A stretch of DNA of 64,000 nucleotides from an uncultured Paracoccaceae bacterium (GTDB lineage Bacteria; Pseudomonadota; Alphaproteobacteria; Rhodobacterales; Rhodobacteraceae): assembly GCA_934500835.1 (NCBI GenBank), contig CAKSTR010000002.1, positions 186,001 to 250,000 on the forward strand. Direction: 5' to 3'. Shown one piece after another: positions 45,697 to 53,033 of the stretch. The notes under the pieces are model-generated. The model was not told the DNA's origin. It did no database searches and saw nothing but the letters and a program-made list of their open reading frames with translations. Position 1 is the stretch's first letter. The number at the start of each line of letters is the position of its first letter. Position numbers and translations under genes: made by a program.

Positions 45697-47853
45697 ATGC
45701 GCAAGCTTCTGACCTGCACCACCGCCCTTTCCGTCGCACTGTCGTCGGCGCCGGTTCTTCCCGCCTATGCGCAGACATTGACCGAGGATGGCTCTGTCAT
45801 CGGGCCGGACGGCGCGGTGCTGTGCACGGCCACCCCCGAAGCGCCCTGCGATCTGGAGACGATCACCCGCGCCCTGCGCGACGCCGAAGCCGCTGCCGCC
45901 CAGGCCGCTGCCGAGGCGGAAGCTTCCCGCGCCGCAGATGAAGCCGCTGCCGCGCAGGCCGCTGCCGAGGCGGAAGCCGCCCGCGCCGCTGATGAGGCGG
46001 CCAAGGCGCAGGCCGCTGCCGAGGAAGAAGCCGCCCGTGCCGCTGATGAAGCCGCCGCCGCGCAGGCCGCTGCCGAGGAGGAAGCCGCCCGCGCCGCTGA
46101 TGAGGCGGCCAAAGCGCAGGCCGCTACCGAGGAAGAAGCCGCCCGCGCCGCCGATGACGCTGCCGCCGCGCAGGCCGCTGCCGAGGCGGAAGCCGCCCGC
46201 GCCGCTGATGAGGCGGCCAAAGCGCAAGCCGCGGCCGAGGCTGAAGCCGCCCGTGCGGCTGACGAAGCCGCCGCCGCGCAGGCTGCGGCCGAGGCTGAGG
46301 CCGCCCGCGCCGCCGATGACGCTGCGGCCGCGCAGGCTGCCGCCGAAGCCGAAGCCGCCCGCGCCGCTGACGAAGCCGCCGCTGCCCAGGCTGCGGCAGA
46401 AGCCGAAGCCGCCCGTGCCGCTGAGGAGGCGGCCAAAGCGCAGGCCGCTGCCGAGGCCGAAGCCGCCGGCCAGCCGGCCGAAGAAGCTGCCCCGGCCGAA
46501 CCCGGCACCGAGGTGACCGAAGCGCCGGCAACGGCAGAGCCGGCAGAAGATGCCGCTGAAGGGCTGGCCAGAGCGCCGGAGGCCGAGGCCGAAGTGGCTC
46601 CGGTCGATGCGCCGGTTGTGTCGGAAGAGGCTGCCGCCTCGCTCGACAGCATACTTGCCGCCCCGACCGTGACCGAGGAACTGGTGCAGGAGGAAGAGAC
46701 CGCCACCGCCGGGACGGATGAGGTGGCGGATCCCGCTCCGGCGCCGATCGCCGAAGCCGCAACCGCGGTCCTTTCCACCTCGGACTCGGCCCGCGGGGCC
46801 GAAGCGGGGACTGCCACCGAAACCGCGGATCCGGCCGCCGCCCCGGTTGCCGTGGTGTCCGAGGTCATCTCGGCCGACACCACGCGATCCTCGGATCAGG
46901 AGTTTGCCGCAGCCCCGGTCGCCGTCTCGGGCGGCAAGAAGTCCGGTCTCTCGGACCTCGAGAAGGTGGGGCTTGTCGCGCTTGGCGCGCTGGTCGTGGG
47001 TGCGGTGATCAACAACGGCAAGAAGGACGCCAAGACCGTCGTGTCGAATACCGGCGACCGGGTGGTGGTGGAGAACCCCGACGGCACCTATACGATCTAC
47101 AAGGACGATGACGCGGTGCTGCGCCGTCCGGGCGTGCAGACCACGACCGAGACCTATCGTGACGGGTCTACCCGCACCGTGGTGCAGCGCGCCGACGGCA
47201 CGCAGGTGGTGACGGTGCGCGATGCCTCGGGCCGGGTGCTGCGGCGGGCGACCTACGACCAGTACGGGGAGGAGCGGATCCTGATCGACGACCTCTATCC
47301 CGAAGAGCGCATCGACATCACCAAGCTGCCGAAGCCGAAACCGGACCGGGTGACGATCTCGACCTCTGACTCGGATGCGGGGCTGAAGGCCGAACTGGCG
47401 GCACTGGAAGCCGCCGATCTGGGCCGCAAGTTCAGCCTGCGCCAGATCCGCGAGATCCCGCAGGTCCGTGCCCTTGCCGCGACGATCGAGGTCGAAAACA
47501 TCACCTTCGACACCGGATCTGCGGCGATCAAGGCGACCGAGGCCCGCAGGCTGGCCGATATTGGCCGGCTGATGCAGCAGCTTCTGGCGGCGAACCCGCG
47601 CGAGGTGTTCCTGATCGAGGGTCATACCGATGCCGTCGGTTCGGCCGCCTCGAACCTGTCGCTGTCGGACCGCCGGGCGGAATCGCTGGCTCTGGCGCTG
47701 ACGGAGTATTTCGACATTCCGCCGGAAAACCTTGTGGTGCAGGGCTATGGCGAGTCCGAGCTGAAGGTGGAGTCGGCGGGTGACGAACGGGCGAACCGCC
47801 GCGTCGTCGTGCGGCTGGTGACGCCCCTGATGCGGACGGCAGACCTGCGCTGA
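45697..47853 (+). CDS. OmpA-family envelope protein with a long Ala/Glu repeat domain
   Basis: A 718-residue protein. Residues 1-25 are a signal peptide; 61-77 hold a degenerate repeat; ten 18-residue units (RAADEAAAAQAAAEAEAA type) fill 78-257; 258-415 are acidic Ala/Pro/Thr-rich; a hydrophobic segment lies near 430 (KVGLVALGALVVGAVI). A beta-rich linker (DGTYTIYKDDDAVLRR) follows, and the C-terminal OmpA domain (FDTGSAAI, EGHTDAVGS, NRRVVVRLV) should bind peptidoglycan. The repeats predict one very long helix, so the protein could span the periplasm like TolA. A strong terminator follows. Confidence 0.88.
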   Translation: MRKLLTCTTALSVALSSAPVLPAYAQTLTEDGSVIGPDGAVLCTATPEAPCDLETITRALRDAEAAAAQAAAEAEASRAADEAAAAQAAAEAEAARAADEAAKAQAAAEEEAARAADEAAAAQAAAEEEAARAADEAAKAQAATEEEAARAADDAAAAQAAAEAEAARAADEAAKAQAAAEAEAARAADEAAAAQAAAEAEAARAADDAAAAQAAAEAEAARAADEAAAAQAAAEAEAARAAEEAAKAQAAAEAEAAGQPAEEAAPAEPGTEVTEAPATAEPAEDAAEGLARAPEAEAEVAPVDAPVVSEEAAASLDSILAAPTVTEELVQEEETATAGTDEVADPAPAPIAEAATAVLSTSDSARGAEAGTATETADPAAAPVAVVSEVISADTTRSSDQEFAAAPVAVSGGKKSGLSDLEKVGLVALGALVVGAVINNGKKDAKTVVSNTGDRVVVENPDGTYTIYKDDDAVLRRPGVQTTTETYRDGSTRTVVQRADGTQVVTVRDASGRVLRRATYDQYGEERILIDDLYPEERIDITKLPKPKPDRVTISTSDSDAGLKAELAALEAADLGRKFSLRQIREIPQVRALAATIEVENITFDTGSAAIKATEARRLADIGRLMQQLLAANPREVFLIEGHTDAVGSAASNLSLSDRRAESLALALTEYFDIPPENLVVQGYGESELKVESAGDERANRRVVVRLVTPLMRTADLR
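45928..46467 (+). repeat. Ten tandem 54-base repeats within the OmpA-family gene
   Basis: Units of 54 bases encode 18 residues starting at Arg (codons 78, 96, 114 up to 240). They differ mainly at AAAAQ/AAKAQ and AEAE/EEE positions. An eleventh, degenerate 17-codon unit precedes them. Confidence 0.9.
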
Positions 47854-47901
47854 CCCGGCTGCGGCCATAGCGGCCGGCAGAAGGATCACCCGACCGAACA
47901 G

Positions 47902-47938
47902 GACCCCGCCCGGCGTGACCGGGCGGGGTCTTGCTTTT
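47902..47938 (+). terminator. Intrinsic terminator of the OmpA-family gene
   Basis: A perfect 11-base stem GACCCCGCCCG/CGGGCGGGGTC with a 7-base loop, then TTGCTTTT. It starts 48 bases after the stop. Confidence 0.9.
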
Positions 47939-48009
47939 GAAACCGCGTGCCGTTTCCCATGGCGGCCGTGCCGCCGGCAGGGCATGATCGCGGCAGGAGG
48001 ACGCAAGGC

Positions 48010-49011
48010 ATGGCCGACGCGCTGCAATCTGCCCGACATGACCGGATCGCCGAGACAGCCCTCGACTGGCACCGCCAGGGCCGGGGGGCCGCGCTGGCGA
48101 CCGTGGTCGAGACCTGGGGGTCGGCCCCGTGGCCGGCGGGCAGTCAACTGGCCATCTCCGGCGCGGGAGAGATTGCCGGCTCTGTCTCGGGCGGCTGCGT
48201 CGAGGGCGCCGTGGTGGCCGAGGCGCTGGAGGTGTTGCAGGATGGCCGGCCCCGCCTGCTGACCTACGGGGTCAGCGACGAGACCGCCTTTGCCGCAGGG
48301 CTGGCCTGCGGCGGCACCATCCGCGTGATGATAGAGCCGGTGGGGCAGGGGGCGTGCCGGCTGGACGAGGCGATGCTGGCCCGGCTGGTCGAGGCCCGCG
48401 CCGCCCGCCGCCCGCTGTCGCTGGAGGTGCGGCCGGCGGACTGGAGCCGCCGCCTGCTGGTCCCCGGAGAGGACGCCGCCGCCGATCTGCGGTTCCGCTC
48501 GGGCCGGTCCGGGATGGAAGAGGACGGCCGCTTTCTGGCGATCCACAACCCGCCGCCGCGGCTGATCGTGGTGGGTGCCGTGCAGATCGCCCAGGCGCTG
48601 CTGCCGATGGCGCGGATGGCAGGCCATGATCCGGTCCTGGTCGATCCGCGCGGGGCCTTCGCCTCGGCCGCCCGCTTTCCGGGCGAACGGATCGTCGAGG
48701 ACTGGCCCGACGCGGCGCTGGCCGGGCTGGCGCCCGATGCCCGTACCGCAGTGGTGACGCTGACCCATGACCCCAAGCTGGACGATCCCGCGATCCGGGT
48801 CGCGCTGGCCTCGGACTGTTTCTATCTGGGTTGCCTTGGGTCCAGAAAGACCCATGCCGCGCGGGTCGAGCGGCTGCTGGCGGCGGGGTGCAGTCCCCTG
48901 GACATCGCGCGCATCCATGCGCCGGTCGGGCTGGACATCGGCGCCCGCACCCCGGCCGAGATTGCGGTCTCCATCGTGGCACAGCTGACCCAAGCACTTC
49001 GGCAGGGCTGA
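48010..49011 (+). CDS. XdhC-family molybdenum cofactor maturation protein
   Basis: A 333-residue XdhC/CoxI protein with an N-terminal domain (TVVETWGSAPWPAGSQL, SGGCVEGAV) and a C-terminal Rossmann domain (PRLIVVGAVQIAQALL, SRKTHAARVERL). XdhC binds molybdenum cofactor, promotes its sulfuration and delivers it to xanthine dehydrogenase-type enzymes. No xdhAB or cox genes are in the window, so this may be an orphan paralogue. The ATG at 48010 follows an AGGAGG site. Confidence 0.88.
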   Translation: MADALQSARHDRIAETALDWHRQGRGAALATVVETWGSAPWPAGSQLAISGAGEIAGSVSGGCVEGAVVAEALEVLQDGRPRLLTYGVSDETAFAAGLACGGTIRVMIEPVGQGACRLDEAMLARLVEARAARRPLSLEVRPADWSRRLLVPGEDAAADLRFRSGRSGMEEDGRFLAIHNPPPRLIVVGAVQIAQALLPMARMAGHDPVLVDPRGAFASAARFPGERIVEDWPDAALAGLAPDARTAVVTLTHDPKLDDPAIRVALASDCFYLGCLGSRKTHAARVERLLAAGCSPLDIARIHAPVGLDIGARTPAEIAVSIVAQLTQALRQG

Positions 49012-49019
49012 CGCGGCAA

Positions 49020-49043
49020 ACGAAAAGAGGGCCGCAACGGCCC
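49020..49043 (-). terminator. Intrinsic terminator of infC
   Basis: On the minus strand GGGCCG-TTG-CGGCCC followed by TCTTTTCG, starting about 30 bases past the infC stop. It lies in the gap shared with the converging XdhC gene. Confidence 0.75.
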
Positions 49044-49045
49044 CC

Positions 49046-49064
49046 GAATTTTCGACGGAAATTC
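49046..49064. repeat. TTTTCGACGGAAA palindrome before the infC terminator
   Basis: GAATTTTCG-A-CGGAAATTC, an imperfect member of the TTTTCG(A/T)CGAAAA palindrome family, between infC and its terminator. Confidence 0.55.
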
Positions 49065-49071
49065 GTGTCCC

Positions 49072-49614
49072 TTACTTCGGGCCGATCATCATCACCATCT
49101 GCCGGCCTTCCAGCTTGGGCATCGATTCCACCTTGCCGGCCTCGGCCACCTCGGCCGCCACGCGGTTCAGAAGCTCCAGCCCCAGTTCCTGGTGGGCCAT
49201 CTCGCGGCCGCGGAAGCGCAGCGTGACCTTCACCTTGTCGCCTTCGCCAAGGAACTTCAGCACCGAGCGCATCTTGACGTCGTAATCATGGGTATCGGTC
49301 CCGGGACGGAACTTGATCTCCTTGATCTCGATGACCTTCTGCTTCTTGCGCGCCTCGGCCTCTTTCTTCTGGGTCTCGTATTTGAACTTGCCGAAGTCCA
49401 TGATCTTGCAGACTGGCGGTTCGGCATTGGGCGAGATTTCGACCAGATCGAGACCGGCCTCTTCTGCCATGGCAAGGGCGCGGGCGGGCGTGACCACGCC
49501 GACATTCTCGCCATCGGCGCCGATCAGGCGGATTTCGGGGGCGCGGATGCGGTCGTTGATGCGCGGGCCGTTGTCGCGGCTGGGCGGCGGCGCATTGTGC
49601 GGGCGGCGGGCTAT
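49072..49614 (-). CDS. infC: Translation initiation factor IF-3 with an apparent AUA start
   Basis: IF-3, 180 residues, which binds the 30S subunit, checks start-codon pairing and blocks premature 50S joining. It has N-terminal ([17 protein letters not shown]), linker ([11 protein letters not shown]) and C-terminal ([25 protein letters not shown]) parts. Homologues begin MARRPHNAP; here ARRPHNAP is preceded by ATA with AAAGGA 7 bases upstream, and no ATG, GTG or TTG gives a sensible N-terminus. Rare start codons (AUU in E. coli) let IF-3 limit its own synthesis, so AUA probably serves the same feedback. It is not followed by rpmI-rplT. Confidence 0.92.
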   Translation of the reverse strand: MARRPHNAPPPSRDNGPRINDRIRAPEIRLIGADGENVGVVTPARALAMAEEAGLDLVEISPNAEPPVCKIMDFGKFKYETQKKEAEARKKQKVIEIKEIKFRPGTDTHDYDVKMRSVLKFLGEGDKVKVTLRFRGREMAHQELGLELLNRVAAEVAEAGKVESMPKLEGRQMVMMIGPK

Positions 49615-49855
49615 GGTGGTGTCCTTTCGGCTGTTGTCGGAAAACGCCCGCAATCTACGCGCAAGACGGGGGCGGTTCAACCCCGGTTCATCCCCGGCGC
49701 GCCTTGGGAAAATTGCGGCGGGCTGCGGCAAAATGGATGTCTCGGCAGGCCAAATCCTGACCTGACAAGGGGTTCTTCCGTAGTTACACTTTTCAAACCG
49801 GGCCAGCGATGGCATATGCCTTTGCATCCGGGACAGCCGGGCATGGGAGATTGTC
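49615..49855. other. 241-base divergent gap between infC and the Ala-repeat gene
   Basis: It contains the infC ribosome binding site and an AT-richer middle part (49755-49800) where the two divergent promoters should lie. I could not assign confident -10/-35 pairs. The open frame extending infC upstream to 49884 is not coding. Confidence 0.4.
49622..49627 (-). promoter_or_regulatory. infC ribosome binding site that fixes the AUA start
   Basis: AAAGGA on the minus strand, 7 bases before the ATA at 49614-49612. Its spacing is ideal for that codon and for no standard start codon nearby. Confidence 0.75.
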
Positions 49856-50581
49856 ATGAACAGAAACGTACTCATCGGCGCCATCGTGGTCCTTCTGGCC
49901 GCGGGTGGCTACTACCAGTTCAGCTACAAGCCGGCACAGGAAGCCGCCGCCGCTGCTGCCGCCGAAGCCAAGAAAGCTGAGGAAGCCGCCGCCGCCGCCG
50001 CCAAGGCCGCCGAGGAAGAAGCCGCTGCAGCCGCCAAGGCCGCCGAGGAAGAGGCCGCCGCTGCTGCCGCTGCCGCCACCGAAACCGCCGGTGATGCCGC
50101 TGCCGCGGCTGGCGATGCTGCGGGCGATGCCGCCGCTGCGGCCGGTGACGCGGCTGATGCGGCGGGCGACGCTGCTGCTGCTGCCGGCGATGCCGCTGGC
50201 GACGCTGCTGCCGCGGCCGGCGATGCCGCTGGCGATGCCGCCGCTGCCGTGGGCGATGCGGCCGGCGACGCTGCTGCTGCCGCCGGCGATGCCGCTGCCG
50301 CCGCTGGCGACGCTGCGGGCGATGCCGCCGCTGCGGCCGGTGACGCTGCCGATGCGGCGGGCGATGCTGCCGCCGCTGCCACCACTGCTGCGACCGACGC
50401 CGCCGCTGCCGCGCTGGACCCGGCGAACTTCAACGCCGATGCGGTTGCCGCGCTGATCGACGGTTCGTCGCTGGACGCCACCACCAAGGCGACGCTGAAA
50501 ACCGCCGTCGAGGCCGCCAAGGCCAACCCGGCGCTGGTTGCCGACACCATCGCCCAGGTGAAAACCGCTCTGGGCATGTAA
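49856..50581 (+). CDS. Membrane-anchored alanine-repeat protein
   Basis: A 241-residue protein. One membrane segment (residues 5-20) is followed by a Glu/Lys/Ala helix with 11-residue [11 protein letters not shown] units (about 30-75), then an Ala/Gly/Asp repeat tract at 78-171 built from [11 protein letters not shown] units, and a small helical C-terminal domain (residues 188-241). It resembles the stalk of TolA-like proteins and is probably anchored in the inner membrane, reaching into the periplasm. No enzymatic motif. A strong bidirectional terminator follows. Confidence 0.8.
   Translation: MNRNVLIGAIVVLLAAGGYYQFSYKPAQEAAAAAAAEAKKAEEAAAAAAKAAEEEAAAAAKAAEEEAAAAAAAATETAGDAAAAAGDAAGDAAAAAGDAADAAGDAAAAAGDAAGDAAAAAGDAAGDAAAAVGDAAGDAAAAAGDAAAAAGDAAGDAAAAAGDAADAAGDAAAAATTAATDAAAAALDPANFNADAVAALIDGSSLDATTKATLKTAVEAAKANPALVADTIAQVKTALGM
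50087..50368 (+). repeat. Degenerate 33-base repeats encoding [11 protein letters not shown] units
   Basis: Codons 78-171 consist of about eight units, mainly 11 residues with 7- and 14-residue variants. The base sequence is degenerate at third positions, so this is old or purified amplification and not a fresh expansion. Confidence 0.8.
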
Positions 50582-50610
50582 GCCTTGCGGCCCTTCCGGG
50601 CCGAAAAAAG

Positions 50611-50641
50611 GGGCCGCGGGATCCTTCCCGCGGCCCTTCTT
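50611..50641. terminator. Bidirectional intrinsic terminator
   Basis: A perfect 10-base stem GGGCCGCGGG/CCCGCGGCCC with a 6-base loop. The plus-strand tail is TTCTTC; the minus-strand tail is CTTTTTTCGG. It serves the Ala-repeat gene and the converging RES toxin gene. Confidence 0.9.
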
Positions 50642-51168
50642 CATTTCAGCCGGCCCTCGCTGTCGATCACCCGCAGCCCGTCCTGCCAGTGCCACAGCAC
50701 CAGATTGCGCGCCCCCGGCGCCACGCCGCGCGCGTAGGAGGGGACGATCATCCCCACCCATCCCGCCGCGATCAGCCGCGCCGCCAGGGTCTGCCCGTCC
50801 GAGGCGCCCCTGTCCTGCATCTGCAGCCGCCAGTCGTCGGCGGCCAGAACCGCCGGATCGGGCCGGTCGGGGCCGGGCATCGTGGCGTCCAGCACCGGGC
50901 CAAGATCGGCCTCATAGGCGATCAGTGTCACCGGCTCGAACGGGCGGCCGGCCTGATTGGCCTCCTGCATCGCGCCTTCGGGCGTCAGCGCGGTGTAAAG
51001 CGCGGCGGTCCCCCTGGCGTTGAAGCGCCCGCCATGGCGGCGCGCGCCCTCGCCCGAAAGCGGCTGGCGCATCCACACAGGGTTCAGCGCCCGGTAAAGC
51101 GTGCCGGTAAAACGGTGGCCCGCATCCGTCAGGGGATCAGGCAAAGCCGCCCGCATCCACGGCGTCAA
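50641..51168 (-). CDS. RES-domain toxin (NAD+-degrading)
   Basis: A 175-residue RES-family protein. The RES fold residues are seen as Arg26 (LYRALNP), Arg48 (GGRFN), Tyr58 (ALYTALTPEGAMQE) and Glu69, similar to the ADP-ribosyltransferase-like pocket of MbcT and RES toxins that destroy cellular NAD+. It overlaps the upstream antitoxin by 32 bases, as in other RES-Xre pairs. It is complete and so presumably active when free of antitoxin. Confidence 0.87.
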   Translation of the reverse strand: MTPWMRAALPDPLTDAGHRFTGTLYRALNPVWMRQPLSGEGARRHGGRFNARGTAALYTALTPEGAMQEANQAGRPFEPVTLIAYEADLGPVLDATMPGPDRPDPAVLAADDWRLQMQDRGASDGQTLAARLIAAGWVGMIVPSYARGVAPGARNLVLWHWQDGLRVIDSEGRLK

Positions 51169-51487
51169 GGTAATCCATCACCGCCTCGGCATGCCCGTCC
51201 TGCACCAGCCGTGCCGCCGTCATCCCGCCAAAGCCGGGCAGGGGTTCCGAGCGATACCAGGCGTAAGCCACCAGCGAGGAGCCGAAGCGCGGGGTCAGCC
51301 GGTTCACCACCTCGACCAGTTCGCGCAGCCGGGTCTGGGTGCGGGCAGAGGACAGCCGCTCCTTGCGGGCGATGGCGTCGCGGCCAAGGCCGGCGGTGCG
51401 CGCGATCTCGTCCTGCGTGGTCAACAGTTCCTCGGCCAGCAGACGCGGCGAGAACAGCGACTTTTCGGTGAAGGCGGCGATGTTCAT
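51137..51487 (-). CDS. Xre/MbcA/ParS-type antitoxin
   Basis: A 116-residue antitoxin of the DUF2384 type: an N-terminal Xre-like helix-turn-helix region (DEIARTAGLGRDAIARKERL) and the C-terminal toxin-binding part (WYRSEPLPGFGGMTAARLVQDGHAEAVMDYL). The ATG at 51487 follows GTGGAG. It should block the RES active site and repress its own promoter, whose -10 element lies in a perfect inverted repeat at 51507-51524. Confidence 0.87.
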   Translation of the reverse strand: MNIAAFTEKSLFSPRLLAEELLTTQDEIARTAGLGRDAIARKERLSSARTQTRLRELVEVVNRLTPRFGSSLVAYAWYRSEPLPGFGGMTAARLVQDGHAEAVMDYLDAVDAGGFA

Positions 51488-51506
51488 GGCGATACTCCAC
51501 AAGACA

Positions 51507-51524
51507 TGACGTGAATATACGTCA
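51507..51524. promoter_or_regulatory. Predicted antitoxin operator
   Basis: The perfect 6-base inverted repeat TGACGT-GAATAT-ACGTCA overlaps the -10 element of the toxin-antitoxin promoter, consistent with autorepression by the Xre protein. Confidence 0.7.
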
Positions 51525-51542
51525 CATCCTGTGCGATTTCAA
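51514..51542 (-). promoter_or_regulatory. Promoter of the xre-res operon
   Basis: On the minus strand TTGAAA (51542-51537), a 17-base spacer, TATATT (51519-51514). It is the best sigma70-like promoter seen in the window and lies about 27 bases before the antitoxin ATG. Confidence 0.75.
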
Positions 51543-51607
51543 GCGCATCCCGCAATGAGCCGGCCTAAGCCGCAGGTGCCGACCGCGCGGACGCGCATCC
51601 GCCGGGA

Positions 51608-52459
51608 TCAGATCCCGTCGCCGACGAAGGCTTTCTCGACCACGAATTCCTTCGGGTCCGAATTGGCGCCTTCGCGCAGGCCGAACCCTTCAAGGATCGC
51701 CTTCACATCGACGTTGAAGGCCAGCGAGCCGCAGACCATGGCGCGGTCCTCTTCCGGGTTCATCTGCGGCAGACCCAGATCCGCGAAGACCTTGCCCGAG
51801 GAGAGGTTGTCCGTCACCCGGCCGCGATGGTGGAAGTCCTCGCGCGTGGTGGTGGGGTAGTAAAGCAGCTTGTCGCCGACCATCTCTCCGATCAGCGGGT
51901 CATCCTTCAGGCTTTCCACCAGCTGCCGGCCGTATTCCAGTTCGGATACCTCGCGGCAGGTGTGCATCATGATGACCTGATCGTATTTCTCATAGGTCTC
52001 GGGTTCGCGCATCAGGCTGGCAAAGGGCGCAAGGCCGGTGCCGGTGGCCAGGAACCAGATCCGCTTGCCAGGCAGCAGGGCGTCATGCACCAGCGTGCCC
52101 ACGGGCTTGGGGCGCAGGATGATCTCGTCCCCAGGCTTCACATGCTGCAGCTTCGAGGTCAGCGGGCCGTCGGGCACCTTGATCGAGTAAAACTCCAGCT
52201 CGTCATCCCAGGCCGGCGAGGCGATGGAATAGGCCCGCAAGAGCGGCTTTCCGTTGTCGCCCAGAAGCCCGATCATCACAAACTCGCCCGAGCGGAAGCG
52301 CAGGGAGGCCGGGCGCGTGACCCGGAACGAGAAAAGCCGGTCGTTCCAATGCTTCACCGCAGTCACGGTCTGTGCATCGGGCAGATGCGGCTTGGCGGGG
52401 CGCCCGGTGGTGGCGGGATCGGCGGGGGCATTCATCGGGGCAAGCTCCGTCATGGCCAT
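51608..52459 (-). CDS. fpr: Ferredoxin--NADP+ reductase
   Basis: A 283-residue bacterial FNR. The FAD motif LLRAYSIASP, the NADP motif ATGTGLAPFASL and the C-terminal VEKAFVGDGI extension typical of subclass I bacterial Fpr are visible. It exchanges electrons between NADPH and ferredoxin or flavodoxin and, lying at the end of the sulfite-reduction operon, probably feeds CysI. A second in-frame ATG two codons in is possible. Confidence 0.92.
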   Translation of the reverse strand: MAMTELAPMNAPADPATTGRPAKPHLPDAQTVTAVKHWNDRLFSFRVTRPASLRFRSGEFVMIGLLGDNGKPLLRAYSIASPAWDDELEFYSIKVPDGPLTSKLQHVKPGDEIILRPKPVGTLVHDALLPGKRIWFLATGTGLAPFASLMREPETYEKYDQVIMMHTCREVSELEYGRQLVESLKDDPLIGEMVGDKLLYYPTTTREDFHHRGRVTDNLSSGKVFADLGLPQMNPEEDRAMVCGSLAFNVDVKAILEGFGLREGANSDPKEFVVEKAFVGDGI

Positions 52460-52558
52460 CGGCCCTTCCTAGACAAAAACCGCCGGCTGGCAAACCCGGT
52501 TTGCCTGCGGCAGATTTTCACGCGTGTTACAAGTATTCAGATGGCCGGTCCAGCCGCC

Positions 52559-52963
52559 TCAGGCCCGCAGCCGCGACTGGTAGTCATGCGCACGCCAGTC
52601 GGCCCGCGACTGCCATTGGTCCCAGGGCTGGCGGGCGGCGATTTCGTCGGGGATCTCGGCGCCGTCGAAACCGACCCGGCGGATCATGGCATACTGGTCG
52701 GCGATCACCGGACCAAGCGCCAGGATCTGGCCCCTGTAGCCCATCATGCGCAGCCGCCGCGCAACGGTGAACGCGCGGCCATCGCTGAAGGCAGGGAAGG
52801 CCACACGGATCAGGGTCAGCCGGTCCAGCCGGCCCTCCAGCGCGGTCGGGTCATCGGTGTTCGACAGATCGACGGCGGTATCCGCTGCCGTCAGCCCGGC
52901 CAGCGCGGGAATGGTGCGTTCCGGCGCGGGCGCAAAGCCCTGATCGGTGACGATGGTGGTCAT
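52559..52963 (-). CDS. DUF934 protein of the sulfite-reduction operon
   Basis: A 134-residue DUF934 protein (LEGRLDRLTLIRVAFPAFSDGRAFTVARRLR is the family core). The family is almost always encoded beside cysI and cysH and is thought to assist sulfite reduction, but the mechanism is unknown. It lies between cysH and fpr on the same strand, preceded by a hairpin-forming gap. Confidence 0.87.
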   Translation of the reverse strand: MTTIVTDQGFAPAPERTIPALAGLTAADTAVDLSNTDDPTALEGRLDRLTLIRVAFPAFSDGRAFTVARRLRMMGYRGQILALGPVIADQYAMIRRVGFDGAEIPDEIAARQPWDQWQSRADWRAHDYQSRLRA

Positions 52964-52983
52964 GTCCGTCTCCTGTCTGGAGC

Positions 52984-53007
52984 GCAAATTCGTTGGGACG
53001 AACTTGC
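52984..53007. repeat. Intercistronic inverted repeat between cysH and the DUF934 gene
   Basis: A 10-base stem with one mismatch (GCAAATTCGT/ACGAACTTGC) and a TGGG loop. It resembles the TTCG-centred palindromes of the second repeat family but has a wider loop. Confidence 0.5.
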
Positions 53008-53033
53008 AGATGTCTTCGAAGGAATTTGCCCGC

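Noticed and set aside
45928..46467. CRISPR array suspected from regular 54-base repeats
   Set aside because: There are no unique spacers; the units are contiguous, in frame and coding, and no cas genes are present.
45547..48993. Minus-strand frame of 1148 codons with Gly-rich repeats
   Set aside because: It is the reverse of the alanine repeat tract and of XdhC; the Gly/Phe-rich repeats simply mirror the Ala/Glu codons. No ribosome binding site.
49615..49884. Upstream ATG at 49884 as the start of infC
   Set aside because: It would add 90 residues unlike any IF-3 and overlap the divergent Ala-repeat gene; the ribosome binding site points to the ATA at 49614.
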